Below, one piece after another: positions 1 through 12,804 of a stretch of 64,000 nt of DNA. The notes under the pieces are model-generated. The model made no database searches. It was given only the letters and a program-made list of their open reading frames with translations, and was not told the DNA's origin. The DNA lies in assembly GCF_033958435.1 (NCBI RefSeq), contig NC_134138.1, forward strand, positions 205,849,298 through 205,913,297. The letters are read 5' to 3'. Numbering within the stretch: position 1 is the first letter of the stretch; every line of letters begins with the position of its first letter. The position numbers were made by a program, and so were the translations under genes. The DNA comes from Carettochelys insculpta. Lineage: Eukaryota > Chordata > Testudines > Carettochelyidae.

Positions 1-102
1 CAGACAACTATTACATTCACAAATCCTCATGAATCAAGGACATGCACCCTAATCACTGTTAAATAAGGAGAGCCTCCGCTGTACTGGGTTTGACAATTAA
101 TA

Positions 103-732
103 CAGTAAACCCTTGATTTAACAGACCCCGATATAATGGACTTTGGAAATAATGGACACTGTCTGACAGCCCTCTTGCCCCTCCAAAATAAATGCAGGAG
201 ACTCAGAACTGCTGCCAGGGCTGGAGGAGCTGCTGGAGCAACTGGGGCCATCAGGGCTGGAGGGGCCACCGCAGTGGCTGGGGCCACAGAAGCCGTGGGA
301 AGGGCTGTGGCAGGGTGCAGAAGATCTCCTCCCACAGCCCCATGTGCATGGAGCGTGTTGGCACCCGGCCACCACTGTCTGCAAGAGCACAGAGCAGCGG
401 CCATGGTGTCAGTCTGCTGGGAGGCTGGTGGTGGCCACACTCTACCTTCACGTGGGCGAAGCCAGGAGCCACAGCACTGAGAGCCGCAAGGGGTGGAAGG
501 AGCCAGGCGGGCATTCAGCTCTTCTCCTGGTATTTAAGAGAGGGAGACAGAGGTGTGAGGGGAAGAATGGGGCAGGAGAAAGGAAGGGTGGGTAGGGGTG
601 CAGAGGACAGGAGCGAGTGATGGGCTGGGAAGGTAAGTACATGGTCACACAATATAACCATTTTAATATAACACACTTTCGAAATTAATGGACACCCCTC
701 CCCCCATTAGTCCGTTAAATCAAAGGTTACTG
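103..732. mobile_element. Tigger-like (TcMar) MITE
   Basis: The left end reads CAGTAAACCCTTGATTTAAC and the right end is its imperfect inverted repeat, ending CAAAGGTTACTG. A TA dinucleotide precedes the left end, as expected for Tc1/mariner targets; the right TA is mutated to CA. The interior is GC-rich with long but meaningless ORFs and no recognisable transposase, so this is a non-autonomous copy. The TIR style is that of the pogo/Tigger group. Confidence 0.75.
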
Positions 733-768
733 CACTTGTGTAAATCAAGGGCTGAGAAAGCATTAAGG

Positions 769-1443
769 CAGGGTCAGCATCCAAAATAGCAAGATGAGCC
801 TTTTTTTTCAAATTCAGTTAATAAACAATAGCTCAATGCATGACAATATGAGATTGTCCTTAATAAATAACATCAAACCATACTCTTTGTAACCCCTATT
901 TTAAGAACAGTGAACACACAATGATTTGTAACTTGATACATGTTTACTGCAGGACATTCACAAACTTTTTATATATTCTATTTCCTCACACTTTACATGT
1001 GTTTGTACCAGTACCTTCCTGACTTTCATCCCCAAATCTATTTTAAATAATGCCAATTTTACTTAAAATGTTTAAGTTTTCTTTCTTAAAATGTGCGTTG
1101 CAGCTTTCCTGCTGTGAAGGGCAAACTTCCTTTTCCTTTTCAAAATCAAGACTATTAGCAACACAAAAAAGATACCGTATTATATCCCACAATGTACTGC
1201 ACATATTAAAGGGGATGTTATCCAATATTTCGAGATCACGCATCATTTGCTATTTAGATAGGAGTTGTTCACTGTTGGGCTTTTAGACGTTCACTGATTA
1301 TCAAATAATCAGGAGGTTGGTTTTTTTTGTTTTTTTGTTTTGTTTGTTTTTTTTTTTTTACACTTTCCAGTTATAGCACTGACAGCCATAAAGTAATCCT
1401 TAAAGACTTCTCTGGCTCCAGAAGCACAGGTTGCAGATCCCTG
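769..1443. mobile_element. hAT-type MITE
   Basis: Terminal inverted repeats CAGGGTCAGCATCC (left) and GGTTGCAGATCCCTG (right) are flanked by related 8-bp sequences, CATTAAGG and TGTTAAGG (6 of 8 match). The left interior (CTTAATAAATAA, CCCCTATTTTAA) is shared with the element beginning at 46156. A poly-T run at about 1321-1360 lies inside. No transposase remains. Confidence 0.7.
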
Positions 1444-1451
1444 TGTTAAGG

Positions 1452-4400
1452 GAACGCATATACTGCTTCTGATTGAACAATATGCTTTGTTTTGGATGGG
1501 ATCCTGAATGTGCTGCACATCCAGAATCACCTTTACAAACTTCCCATGAAGAAACAAACAATTTATTCCATCAAATGCACTGGACCAAAGCCAACAAAAT
1601 AGACTCAAGATAACTATAAGACTAGATCTCCAAATTCAACTGTGTTCTACCTAGAATATATTACATTTAAATACTACCATACAAACACCCATGTATTTAT
1701 AAGTTATCCATTTTTAAAAATGTTTATTAAGTTAGTTAGCAAGTTTCTACAATTTCTTGCTTGTAGTTTCTGTAGAATGCTGACTTTTGGTTCACACAAG
1801 AGCACAAATATCCTAGCAAAGCTATATGTTTCAAAAGTTATTTTTTAAAAATTATCAGAACTTGTTTAATGTAATTGTTCAAGGAGGTCATGGTAAGGGA
1901 CTACAAACTCCATAAACTCAACTAATTCATTCTTTGTTTGTTCAAAACAAAAATGTTTAATTACAGTGTTTGAGAATCAGATTCCTTTCTGCCTTTCGAC
2001 ATTTTGTTTTATGAATTATACAGCTAGACAACAGTGAGTTGCACAGCAAGACATTTGCTTTTCATTTATTAACTAAGTTTCTCCCCACCTCCCCCCCGTA
2101 TCAAGTACAACTGTTGACGTATACGTAAACATAAATGAAGTTTCTTTCTTAAATGGGAACTAATCTGAAGTCAACAGCGGGTCACCCCATACAAAATAGA
2201 GAAATATCACCTTAAAACCATGTGCATACATTTAACTGATTCTAAAGAATACTTAACAGTTTATTCCTCTCATTACATGAAGCAGTTTGGGATAATGAAC
2301 GTTTACCAATGTTTTGCATCTTACTTACTTTCATTCTCAACTAGAACATTTAGTATCTTTCTAAATTTGCCGATAGTGAGCTAAATCCTGCATGCTTTGT
2401 AACAAAAGTGATTCACTGAAGTCAATAGGACCAATTACATAAGTAAGACAAACATAATTTGCTACTTTAATTACCTAAATAAGACTATTTTATATTACTT
2501 TTCTCTTGGTTCAAACACCAGGGTCTTTAATTTATTGCAATTTAAAGTTGAGATTCTTGAAATGACAAGCCATTTGAGCCTCATCACCTTTGCTCTGAAG
2601 TCACTGGTGATCTATCATGACTTCAGTGCAAGCAGAACACTGTCAAAATAGCACAAAGGTTAGTCTAGTCTTTTGTTTTTTTAAATTAAATGGCTAAGGA
2701 AATATATGAATAATTAATTCAAAGTAAGCGTATACAAGCCTTGATCGTGCGCCCATCAATATCAATGACAAAGCTCCCATTGACTTATTTTCTTATTTCT
2801 TTCTAATGAAATGTCTTCTTTTTCCATTAGTTTCCCATTTGAAGCAATTCATGTTGCTTAAGAATTAATATTTCTCACTGCTAAGAAAGCTACAAGCAGG
2901 ATATGTCTCCTAGTAAACAAAATCTCACCAAGTGCTCAATCCTACAAGGCTCTGAACACCTCCTGCAAGGTGCTAAGCAGACTCAATGCCACTAATAAAA
3001 AAAATAAAATAAAATCATACTAATGTTAAAGGAAGTTTTGCAACTGACTTTATTGGGAGCTGGACTGAGCCTCAGTTCTCTATCAGCGATGTATGGACAA
3101 AGATGTACGAACTCAGTTCTATCTCTGGTTTTACTAAGTGAAGTGAGAGTTTTCTTAAAAATTTTAACAGAATCAGGTCCCTATTTAACACCACATCATA
3201 ACTATTTCACAGCAGGCCCAATCATTCTAGCTGTGAGTAATCACACTGAAACCCACGACTACATCTGTGAATAAGGGTTAGAGTGGATTTAATAACTTCT
3301 TCACTACTACTGATACTCTGAACAAGATGACTACTAAATAAGACCATACAAAACAAGGCACTGATTCACCTTGAATTACACTGAAGGTTTTTGTGGGTTA
3401 GTTTATACCACTCTTACTCAATCTGGCTTCTCTCTCCAAATCAAAGTACTGCATAAACTCACTTTGCATACTTCTTTCTTTGGTGACATTTAAAATAGCA
3501 AAATGTAAACCATGTGAATACTCTCGTACTCCATGCCAAAGGCTTCCGATTCCACTTCCAACAAGGCATAACAGGCTTCTTACAATCTGAATTTATACAA
3601 GTCATTAAGTGGTTTAACACCAAGAAATTACTGCAATCGTTTTTCAGTACTGAGATGAGATTTGTTCCATTCAAAGTTTACACTCAATTATTTTAGCTTT
3701 TAATCCAAGTATTTGGAACACTTTTCCAGGGCTATTACTTTGGGGTGGGGTGGGGGGGAGAGTTCTTTTTTAAGGTGATACACAATTTTGTAATTTTTTG
3801 CAGATGTATAAATTGTCATATGCTTAATTCCTTAAGGTAAGCCTTATATACTATTTGAACATTTTCAGTTCAATTGTGTAAATATTTGGTAAATTGAAGA
3901 AGTTTACACTCTTATTTGTATTTTGTAATCATGCCATTCCTTCTGTCTTGCAAAATGAACCAGTTGACAAATACTGATAAAATGTCCATGTCATTCAGGC
4001 TGCAAGTTGAGAGAAGTCTAAAAAATGTTTTATTTTTCTGGAAAAGTGCCAAAAAAAAAAACCTACTACTGCATTTGGCATAAGATTGGGTTCCAAATTT
4101 TAAAGAAATAAGTTTTTGGATATGTACATTGTCTTCAAAACAGTAACATACAGATGGGTATCATCAAATTCTCTACATACACACACAATTTTCCCACATA
4201 CTGATGATCTCTGTACCTACTTACTGCAAATTGAAATGTCATGTCTATCTAAACATCAAGGTTTAAGTCAAGACAGCATCCTGTTGAGTACATTGTGCTG
4301 CCCTAATATTTTACTACATCACAGAGACAGGGTGCACAATGGAACAAACTCCCCTCGGCTTTTCTGTACAAGGGGACAGAGTGCAATATACGAACAGCTA

Positions 4401-4490
4401 AAGAAGCACCCACACATCCCTTGCTCATCCACTGGCACCCTGAGCCATTGACTAACCCAGCTCAGGTACCCTAGAGTAGAGGGGGTCCAT
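1452..4490. other. AT-rich non-coding stretch
   Basis: No gene or well-bounded repeat was recognised here. The sequence is AT-rich with short simple runs (AATAAAATAAAAT near 3000, a G-run near 3750). Fragments such as CACTGAAGTCAATAGGACC near 2415 look like old dispersed amniote repeats. If the CpG island to the right is a minus-strand promoter, this would be intron. Confidence 0.5.
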
Positions 4491-6230
4491 ACGAGCCGAG
4501 TGCGAGGCGCATGCATGGAAAGCTGCAGCTTGCAGCCGAGCCTTTGCAGCTCACCTGGGAGTAGCAGTTGCAGCTGCTGCTGCAGCCCGGCCACAGCCCG
4601 CTGCCATTTGTTGCTTGTTTTCAGAGGGAGCCGCAGCCCAGTCATTTAGAACCAGCCTTTCCTCACCATCCTCACCACCACCGCCTGCTTCGCGCTTCGT
4701 AGCCACCGGTCCTGGTAGGTTTCAAAGCGGAAAAATCCCAAGGCAGCACAGCCAGCTTCTGTCCCCTCGCTCCCCATGCGCCATCCTCAGCGCGCACTGC
4801 CCACTGCACGCGCCTCTCTCACTCCGCGCCGCTCCGCTCGGCTCGCTCGCCCGGCGCCACTGGCATGCTGATGAGCTCGGCACTCCGCACCCGAGCGTGT
4901 CCCTCGCGGGCCGGAGGCCAACCAAGGGCCACGCCTCGAAAAGGCGCCTTTTGCTAGGGGAGGGGGTTGTCAACCTCTTCCTGCTCCAGAGCCCCCGGGG
5001 GCGGGGCGGGGTTAAGGCCGGTTCCCGCAGCCTGCCCTCCGCTGTTCAGCCCTACCCCGCCCTGCCTCGCTGCCCACCTACCGCCTCCGGGCCTGCCGCG
5101 CGTCGCTGGTCCCCGCCAGCTGCGGGAATCAGCTAGGAGGCCGGGGCTCCAGTCGGGCAGCGGGCGTCTGATCCCCGCTGCTCCGAGCCTCAGGGCTGGG
5201 GTGGGGCTGCCCCCGTCACCCCCCCCCCCCAGGCCACGCTCCGGCCCGCTCTCCCCAGACAGCGCTACAGCGGGGAGGGGGCAGCCCGCCCCCAACCGCC
5301 CAGGCTTCGCTTCTCCCCCGCCCCAGCCCGACTCGCACCGTCTCCTCCACAGCCCAGCTCCCGGGGATTGCCCCCGTGTCCTCCCACGGGAGCAGCCCAG
5401 GCGCACGCGGTGCAGCCGCTCGAGCTCGAGCCCGCAGCCTGTTGCTCCACCCAGCCCTGAGCCCCCACACGGGCTTCGCCTTAGCCTCCGCCCGGCGCTG
5501 GGACAGGGCTTGGTCACGTCCAGGAGAAAAATACGGGGGCGGGAAGGCGACACCCCGGGGGCAGCGGGCGCAGCCACCCAAGCCCGCCTGCAAAAGTTGC
5601 CGGAGTTGGGAGGCGCCGGCGGAGCGGCCCCCGCGCGCTGCGTGCCGGGGCGATGCAACAGGCGGCGGCGCCTTACCTCGCCTGACGCCTCCGGTGCCTG
5701 CCTGGCCGCGGCTCCATGGGAGCGGCGGGAGCCGGGCTGCAAGGGCCGCGCACACTTTGCCCCGCGGCTCTCTCAGCCGGCGGACCAGCGCGGCGCTGCG
5801 GGTTGCCGCCGCCCGGGCAGCAGGGAGAGGAGCGAGCGCTGCTGCAGAGCCGGGCGGCGGCGAGGAGCCTTCCTCCCAGGCTACGGGCAACGCGCTCCCG
5901 GCTGCCTTCGGGGGTGGGGTTTGCTGGGCCTGCCTCCGGGAGCTCAGCTGGCGGCAGGAGCGCCCCCTGCGGCTCCCCACGCTCGGAGTCACCTTCTCCA
6001 ACTCCCCCGTGCGGGGGAGGGGGGGGTTCCCGCTGACCTCACCCTGCCGGGTAAAAGCGGTGCACGTGAGCGAGCCCTGCCTTAGTGCACGCCCTCCTGG
6101 GACGGGCTGCAGTGTAGCTCCTGCCGAGATGTTGAAGGTGTCGGGTCCCTCACCCCCTTGGAAGAGCACCAAGACCTCTCGCAGAGCGGGGATTACCAAA
6201 AAAGCTGGGCGTTTTAAATCTTAGTCATTG
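4490..6230. promoter_or_regulatory. CpG island, probable gene promoter
   Basis: Base composition changes abruptly to very high GC with frequent CpG, unlike anything else in the window. There are Sp1-like GC boxes (GGGGGCGGGGCGGGG near 4997) and C- and G-runs. CpG islands of this size in vertebrates nearly always mark a promoter. Two strong minus-strand splice donors lie inside: CAG|GTGAGC with exon end at 4555, and GAG|GTAAGG with exon end at 5677. This suggests alternative first exons of a gene running left. Long ORFs on both strands are expected from the GC content and are not treated as genes. The gene's identity is not recognisable. Confidence 0.75.
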
Positions 6231-9200
6231 GCCCCAGTGGGCCGCTTGATTCCCCCCTGACTTCTGCCAAGTAGTCGTGTGGACGCTGCACCCGTGCCAC
6301 GTTTGGAAATGCCTGGGGCTGATTTACTGCGGCTGCCTAGAAAGTTTATTGGTTTGGCTGCAAGCAAATGGCCGCCTCCAGTGTAACTGTGTAATCAGTA
6401 CGTTAAACTTCTGTTGGTCACTGTTGGAGACAAAGTGGTAGAGTAGATGGACCACGGCTATGCCAGTTCCTATGGACTTGCCACGTGCTGAACAAGATAT
6501 CCTGTATCCTCCTCTCTTCCTTCAATCTGTTTAGTGTACAGCTTAATGCTCGGTACTGCCCACCTTTACACAGTCATTTTTCCTCCTGTGAGTAGTTTCT
6601 CTGAGTTATCTGAGTAAGGCTTTGAGGATCAGGCCTTTAGATGATAAATTCCGTTAATCAAAAACTGGGGGATACACCATGCTTATGGTATCTTGTGAAG
6701 AGTCTAAATGACCTCCAAACTGGCTATATGTCTTCTATGTACACTAAAGCTCATGTACACTCAAGTTACAAAAATAAATGATAAATATGAGGGACATTGA
6801 TATAACTTTTGTCAGTTTCGCTGAGAAACAGACAATAAATTCTTACATCTTCCTCTTGCTTTGTGCCTTCATTTATCCCTAAAGATTTGCCCAGTATAAA
6901 AATATACGAATATGAATTTTCATTTAGAACTCTGCTAGATTTTGTCTAGCTGATATGCTTTGCATTTATTAAAACTAAAATGCGTTAGAAAATGGAGCCC
7001 TTGGCCAGTCCACAAAGGGCTATAGATCCTTTCAACCTTCAGTTCACCTGTTCAAACTTTGTTTGAGGCAGGCAATGACCAAAGGTGCACATCATTTGAT
7101 TTAAAAAAAAAAAAATAGGTGACCAAATGTTAAATGATTTGCAGACAGGCCAACATTTAGACTGAGACTTGCTTACTCTGGATTAGTTTTAAGATAATCT
7201 TGAGTGTTTAGAAATATTAATCAAAGTTGAGAACAATAAACCAAAAGGCAACATATTGGGATAACTGCACCCAAAAAAACAGCTCATGTTTATATTTTCA
7301 GTCTCCAGGATGTCAGCACTAGACAAATGTGCATGACCCCACAAACCCATCTTATGTATGCATTCAATTGGAATGGCTGTTCATGCTCACATCCCTGGTA
7401 TTCTTACCATAGACATTTCAAAGCTGCTATTTTAGTGAGACTTAGTGGTAGACCTGTCAGAATTCAATTTTTATATAATTTTACAGATATTAATTTAAAT
7501 ATTGTCACTTTAAATGTTCACCTTTGCAAAATATCATGGGATTTAATTTTATTTGTATTGATTTGTATTTCCACAGTTCCAAGAAATTATGGGGGATCAA
7601 AAATAGAGGTGGCAGATATTTAAATAACAGACATTGAGATCAAAATATTAAAGCTTTATAATCTTTCAAACACAAAATGTCAACATCCTATGTCAAGTTT
7701 TAGCGACATACCAAACTCTGTTAAGTTCTCAATCAAAATTTTTCTGCTTATCAATAAATTTTGCTTATCAACAGAAATATTTGTTGGGTGGATTGTGTAT
7801 ATGGTAACATTGGCATTTGACATTTACCAATAAAAATCTAATCCTTCCAAGCCTACTCACTGCTGAAAATTTAAACAGAAACCGTCATTGTACAGAAACT
7901 AATCACAGCTGTTTTCTTTTGGCCAACCAAAAAAAAAATTGAATAGGTAAAAGAAAAACTTATGCATGTGGCAGTGTCCCTTAAAACTGAAATTCTTTCA
8001 GTAGACTGCAATTTAAGCAACTTTTATGGTTTTGTAAACAGAAAAAAAAGTAAATGATGATGACACACCTGATCCTGCAAAATTTGACTCATCAGGTAAG
8101 TACTCATATATTTAATCCATTTACTTAATTGTAATTTATTTGCATGAGTAAGGACTTTTGATATGAGTAGAAATGATCACAAATAAATTATTTCTGCTTC
8201 TGTTGTTGAAATTTCAGTTCAGTGAAAATGTTCTGACCATCTCTGCATGAGTGTAAAGCTTCTCAAGGTTGAATACCAGGACTTGCTCCTGAGAGAAGCT
8301 AAGCATTATAATTTGCGTTGGAGTTGATAAGCATTCAGCACCTCTCTGAAGCAGAAAAAAAAGTAATCTTACTTGGGAAAATTACTACAGTGTAAGCACC
8401 AGAGCTGGCTGCTCCTAAAAATGTCATATGGATTTTTTGTAGTTAAATATGGACCATATCATGCTCCCTCCTTTGGCTCTTTACAGAGTAGATGGAATGT
8501 GCCGGTTTTTAGGCAAAAGAAGCTACTTCATTTTTGAGAACATGATCCTGGAGTTGAGCTTCCTAGAAGATTGAATTCGTTAGACCATCTGCTAGCATGT
8601 GAATTTTATGCCATTGTTGGAAGTGAAAGGATTAATTCTCTGTTTAAAAAGCATATAAGTTTAATGGACAAGAAGAAGGTCATTTGGCTTCTCTCAGCAA
8701 AGGGAAAAGCTGTAATGTAATACATGCTGACTTTTATAAAGATAGCTATGAACATTAGAGAGGATAAAATAATAGATGGTAACAGATGGTTCTTTAACTT
8801 ACTTCATAAAATAATTTTGATTGCTGTTTATAAATATTTAAGGATCCAGTCCTGGAAACCCTTACTCTGATGAGTAAGCTTTGCACACGTAAATATTTCA
8901 CATCAACAGAACTACATGTAAGTATTTTTCATGTGAATATGGGTTTGTCAGATTGGTCCTTAAAAATTGTAAATGTTAAAAAAATTATTTCACAGGGTCA
9001 ATTAAGGAGCCATCCAATATATTCTGTTTCTATTAGCATCCCAATTATTCATATTTATGTGTGCAGAAGTCAGCAAATAATACAGCTTCTTCCTGTGCTG
9101 AGAGAACTGAGAGAAGCCAAATGACCTTGTCTTTATTCATTAATTTATATTCATTTTAATAGAGCAGTAATCCTTTCATTCCTAACAATGGCATGAAATT

Positions 9201-10275
9201 AATATTCTAGTAGATGCCCTAATGAACTCCATCTTCCATGAGCTGGCTCACCTCTAAGAACAGGTTCTCAAGAATTTAGTAGCAATATATCTTCCGCTTA
9301 AGACCAAGATTGGGGCTCTGATTTGAAAATCCTGTACAGGTGGCAGTGCAAAGCCACAGTGTCTTGGTGAAAGGCCACAGAGATTTTGCCTGAGATGGGT
9401 ACGAAAGGGTATGACCCTATACTCCAGGTGTGTGGCCACAGCAATCCACTAAGTTGTCACTTGGCTGATGCCTGGCCCTGCAGGTGCCTAAACTCTCTCA
9501 TCACTTAACATTGCATTGTAAAAGTTCCCTAGATGCTTAAGTTTTAGCTGCCTCACTTTAGATGGCCAGGTTCCTATCTACTGCTGAAGAACCAGATTGA
9601 GTTATCATCTGGGGAAAGATAGGCATTCAGCTGTCTAACTCATTTTTAGGGCCAAGATGGTATGCCTACCTGATCAGGTCCCAGTCAAATTCTGTCCAAA
9701 GGAGGCGCTGACATGGCTTACATGATGTTTAACTTTTTAATAAATCCCTTCTCCCACTCTGACAGAGTGTGTGGGATTGAACCTTGATGTTTCACATCCC
9801 AGACAAGAGGACTAACCCCAGGAGTAAATGTTATAATGGGACAGTTGCATCACCACCACTTCCTCCTCCTTCAACCATTTTATGCAGAGGAAGGCAGGCT
9901 CGTGAGTCATTCCTACAAGAAGCAGCTTTGCCAATCTTCCATGAGTAGCAAGCAGACATACGCCTGCCTGCTCCCACATGCCTACCCCCTTGAGAGGGGG
10001 CTAAGCACACACTTCTGTCATCAGCATCTCTCATTGGCTAGCTAGTTCAGTGGCTGGTCATTGTAGATAACATTCTAAGGCACCCATCCCCCAACCCCCA
10101 TTCACTGTATAAAGTAGTCTAATAAGACATCGTGTTGTTCCTGTGAATGGCTAGGTGCCTAAAAGTTAAGTGCTATTATGCTCAGCATTGCAACTTCCAA
10201 ACCTTTTGGTGGATCCCACTCAATATCCCCAGGCCCTGTGCCATTTGCTGGGGCTCTGGTCTACATGAATAACAG
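6231..10275. other. AT-rich non-coding stretch with old repeat fragments
   Basis: No gene was seen. Short degraded pieces of an old palindromic repeat of the GATCCTGCAAA...ACTCATGAGTA type occur at about 8070-8170 and 8845-8900. At about 9765-9815 the minus strand has GGTTCAATCCC, which matches a tRNA B box, inside what looks like another old repeat. Confidence 0.45.
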
Positions 10276-10277
10276 AC

Positions 10278-11050
<773 letters not shown>

Positions 11051-12438
11051 ATGCAGAGCCATTAGTGCAAAACCCACAGAATGCTAAAATTCCTGCTAAC
11101 CATTTTAAAGACAAGTACTTATAATGCATGCATTGTAGCCATTTTCCCCAATAAAATTACTTGGGTGTCCTGCTCTTTAATTAGGCTCTGAAGTCACATC
11201 CATAATCATGGTATCTAAGCAACTATTGCCTTGGGAGCCACAAGTGCTGGGCAGTTGTCAGCATCAAGCCATTGGGCACCAACTTTCAAAATTCTTCCTC
11301 TCATGTGGAGATCCTCAGAAAGCGTTCATCTAATTGAATGTTTTCCATAAAGCAGACATCAACATTCCTTTGCACTGTTGTCTATTTTCTGCCAGCTCCT
11401 CTCACCTGAGTAAGATTAATTTTATTGATGTTAGCAGGGGCTGATCCACAGATGGTGTAAAACCTAATGGAGCTATAATAACGAATACCAGCTGAGGCTC
11501 TGTCCCTGTAAGACTAACTGTGGACAAAATCAACTTTTGTAGAAAGCCAGCACAAAACATCTCTATAACTTAAGTCTCATCCTGGACTTTTGCACATGGG
11601 TAGATTTGATTTTGACTTAGTAAGAACTGAGTTACTGGAATAAGGGGTTATAATGTGGGTCCCTAAATAACATTTCTTTCCAATATACCAGTTACTTCAA
11701 TTTTTGCTCTATAACGCACACATTTGATGAGCAATACCATTTTGAAAGATTTCACTCTTTCCCCAAATACCCGTTCTCTGTACAATGAGGATTTCACCTA
11801 AATACCAGAAAAATCAGCGTATATTTTTATGTGGGTATCCATGGCATTATAGAACAGTATTTCTGTTTTATATATTAGCAAATCCTGGGATTTTTTATAA
11901 CTGGTTAACTCTAATGGAAAAAAAAAAAGATATTGTAAATAAGCCCTGTTATTTCAGCTTTCAGACAGCATCTATATCAGAATTAAGAAAAACTCAGATG
12001 CGTGAAGTACCTTTAAAATTACTTGAAATTGGTGCTTTGGGCTGCCTTTCAGGGACTTACGTGGTGGGTGTTGTATATTATCATAAGGCATACAAACGGG
12101 AAGCTTATGCAAAGGATAATAATAATGGTGCCTAATTTTCAAATGGCACTGGGAAAACTGTCAGGATATAGAAGGTCACTTGCAAAAATGAATCACAAGC
12201 CCCAAATGGCCTACAGATCTAGCAAACAGGGACAAACAAACCCACAGGGACACTCAAATAATGAAACCACTTACACAAAATGTAGAAAGGAAACAAAAAA
12301 AAAAAGCGCTCAGGTTTCTCCACCTGATTTAAATTTATTTGAGGGGGAATTCTAGAACTGTGTGCCTTACCTCCCATTTCTAAAGTCTGTTCCTGTACAC
12401 CTCACAGACGCATTCCCACTGCTGTGGTGATGGGACAC
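11051..12438. other. Non-coding stretch, one unexplained ORF
   Basis: No recognisable gene. An AT-rich 116-codon frame at 11785-12135 (plus) shows no domain I recognise. Its end overlaps the sequence GGTGCCTAATTTTCAAATGGC, which looks like an old dispersed repeat, so I do not call it a gene. Confidence 0.4.
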
Positions 12439-12804
12439 AAGGGCTGTGTCTACACTAGGACAGAATGCTATTTCGAAGTAAGAACTTCGAAATAGGCTAC
12501 TTCGATGATTATCATCTACACATCCTTCAGGGCTGGCAAACGTCGACGTTCAACATCGAAGTAGCGCCAGGAAACATCGAAAAGAGCCGCCCCGGAGGGA
12601 AATGCGGAGCGTCCACACACGCAAGCCCCCTATTTTGAAATAAGGGGCCAGGAAAGCCCACGAACCGGGTCACAGAGCACACTAGCCCTTCTGGGGCAGC
12701 TGCAAGCTGCTCCCTTAAAGGTCCCCTCTCAGACACACTTGGCCTGCACTGCACGAGCAGCCCTGCATTGGTAAACAAGCCTCACAGACCTCGAGCCCGC
12801 AGAC

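Noticed and set aside
136..620. ORFs of 114 and 142 codons
   Set aside because: They lie wholly inside the Tigger-like MITE and show only low-complexity A/G-rich sequence.
1309..1608. 99-codon minus-strand ORF ending at an A-run
   Set aside because: It crosses the border of a hAT MITE (769-1443) with target-duplication-like flanks; a real exon would not extend across an insertion border without disruption.
4615..6224. Several ORFs of 100-370 codons on both strands in the CpG island
   Set aside because: All frames are open because of very high GC; the sequences are R/P/G/A-rich without domains and overlap each other on both strands.
11785..12135. 116-codon plus-strand ORF in AT-rich sequence
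   Set aside because: No domain, no splice-site support, and its end overlaps an old dispersed repeat. Left unassigned.
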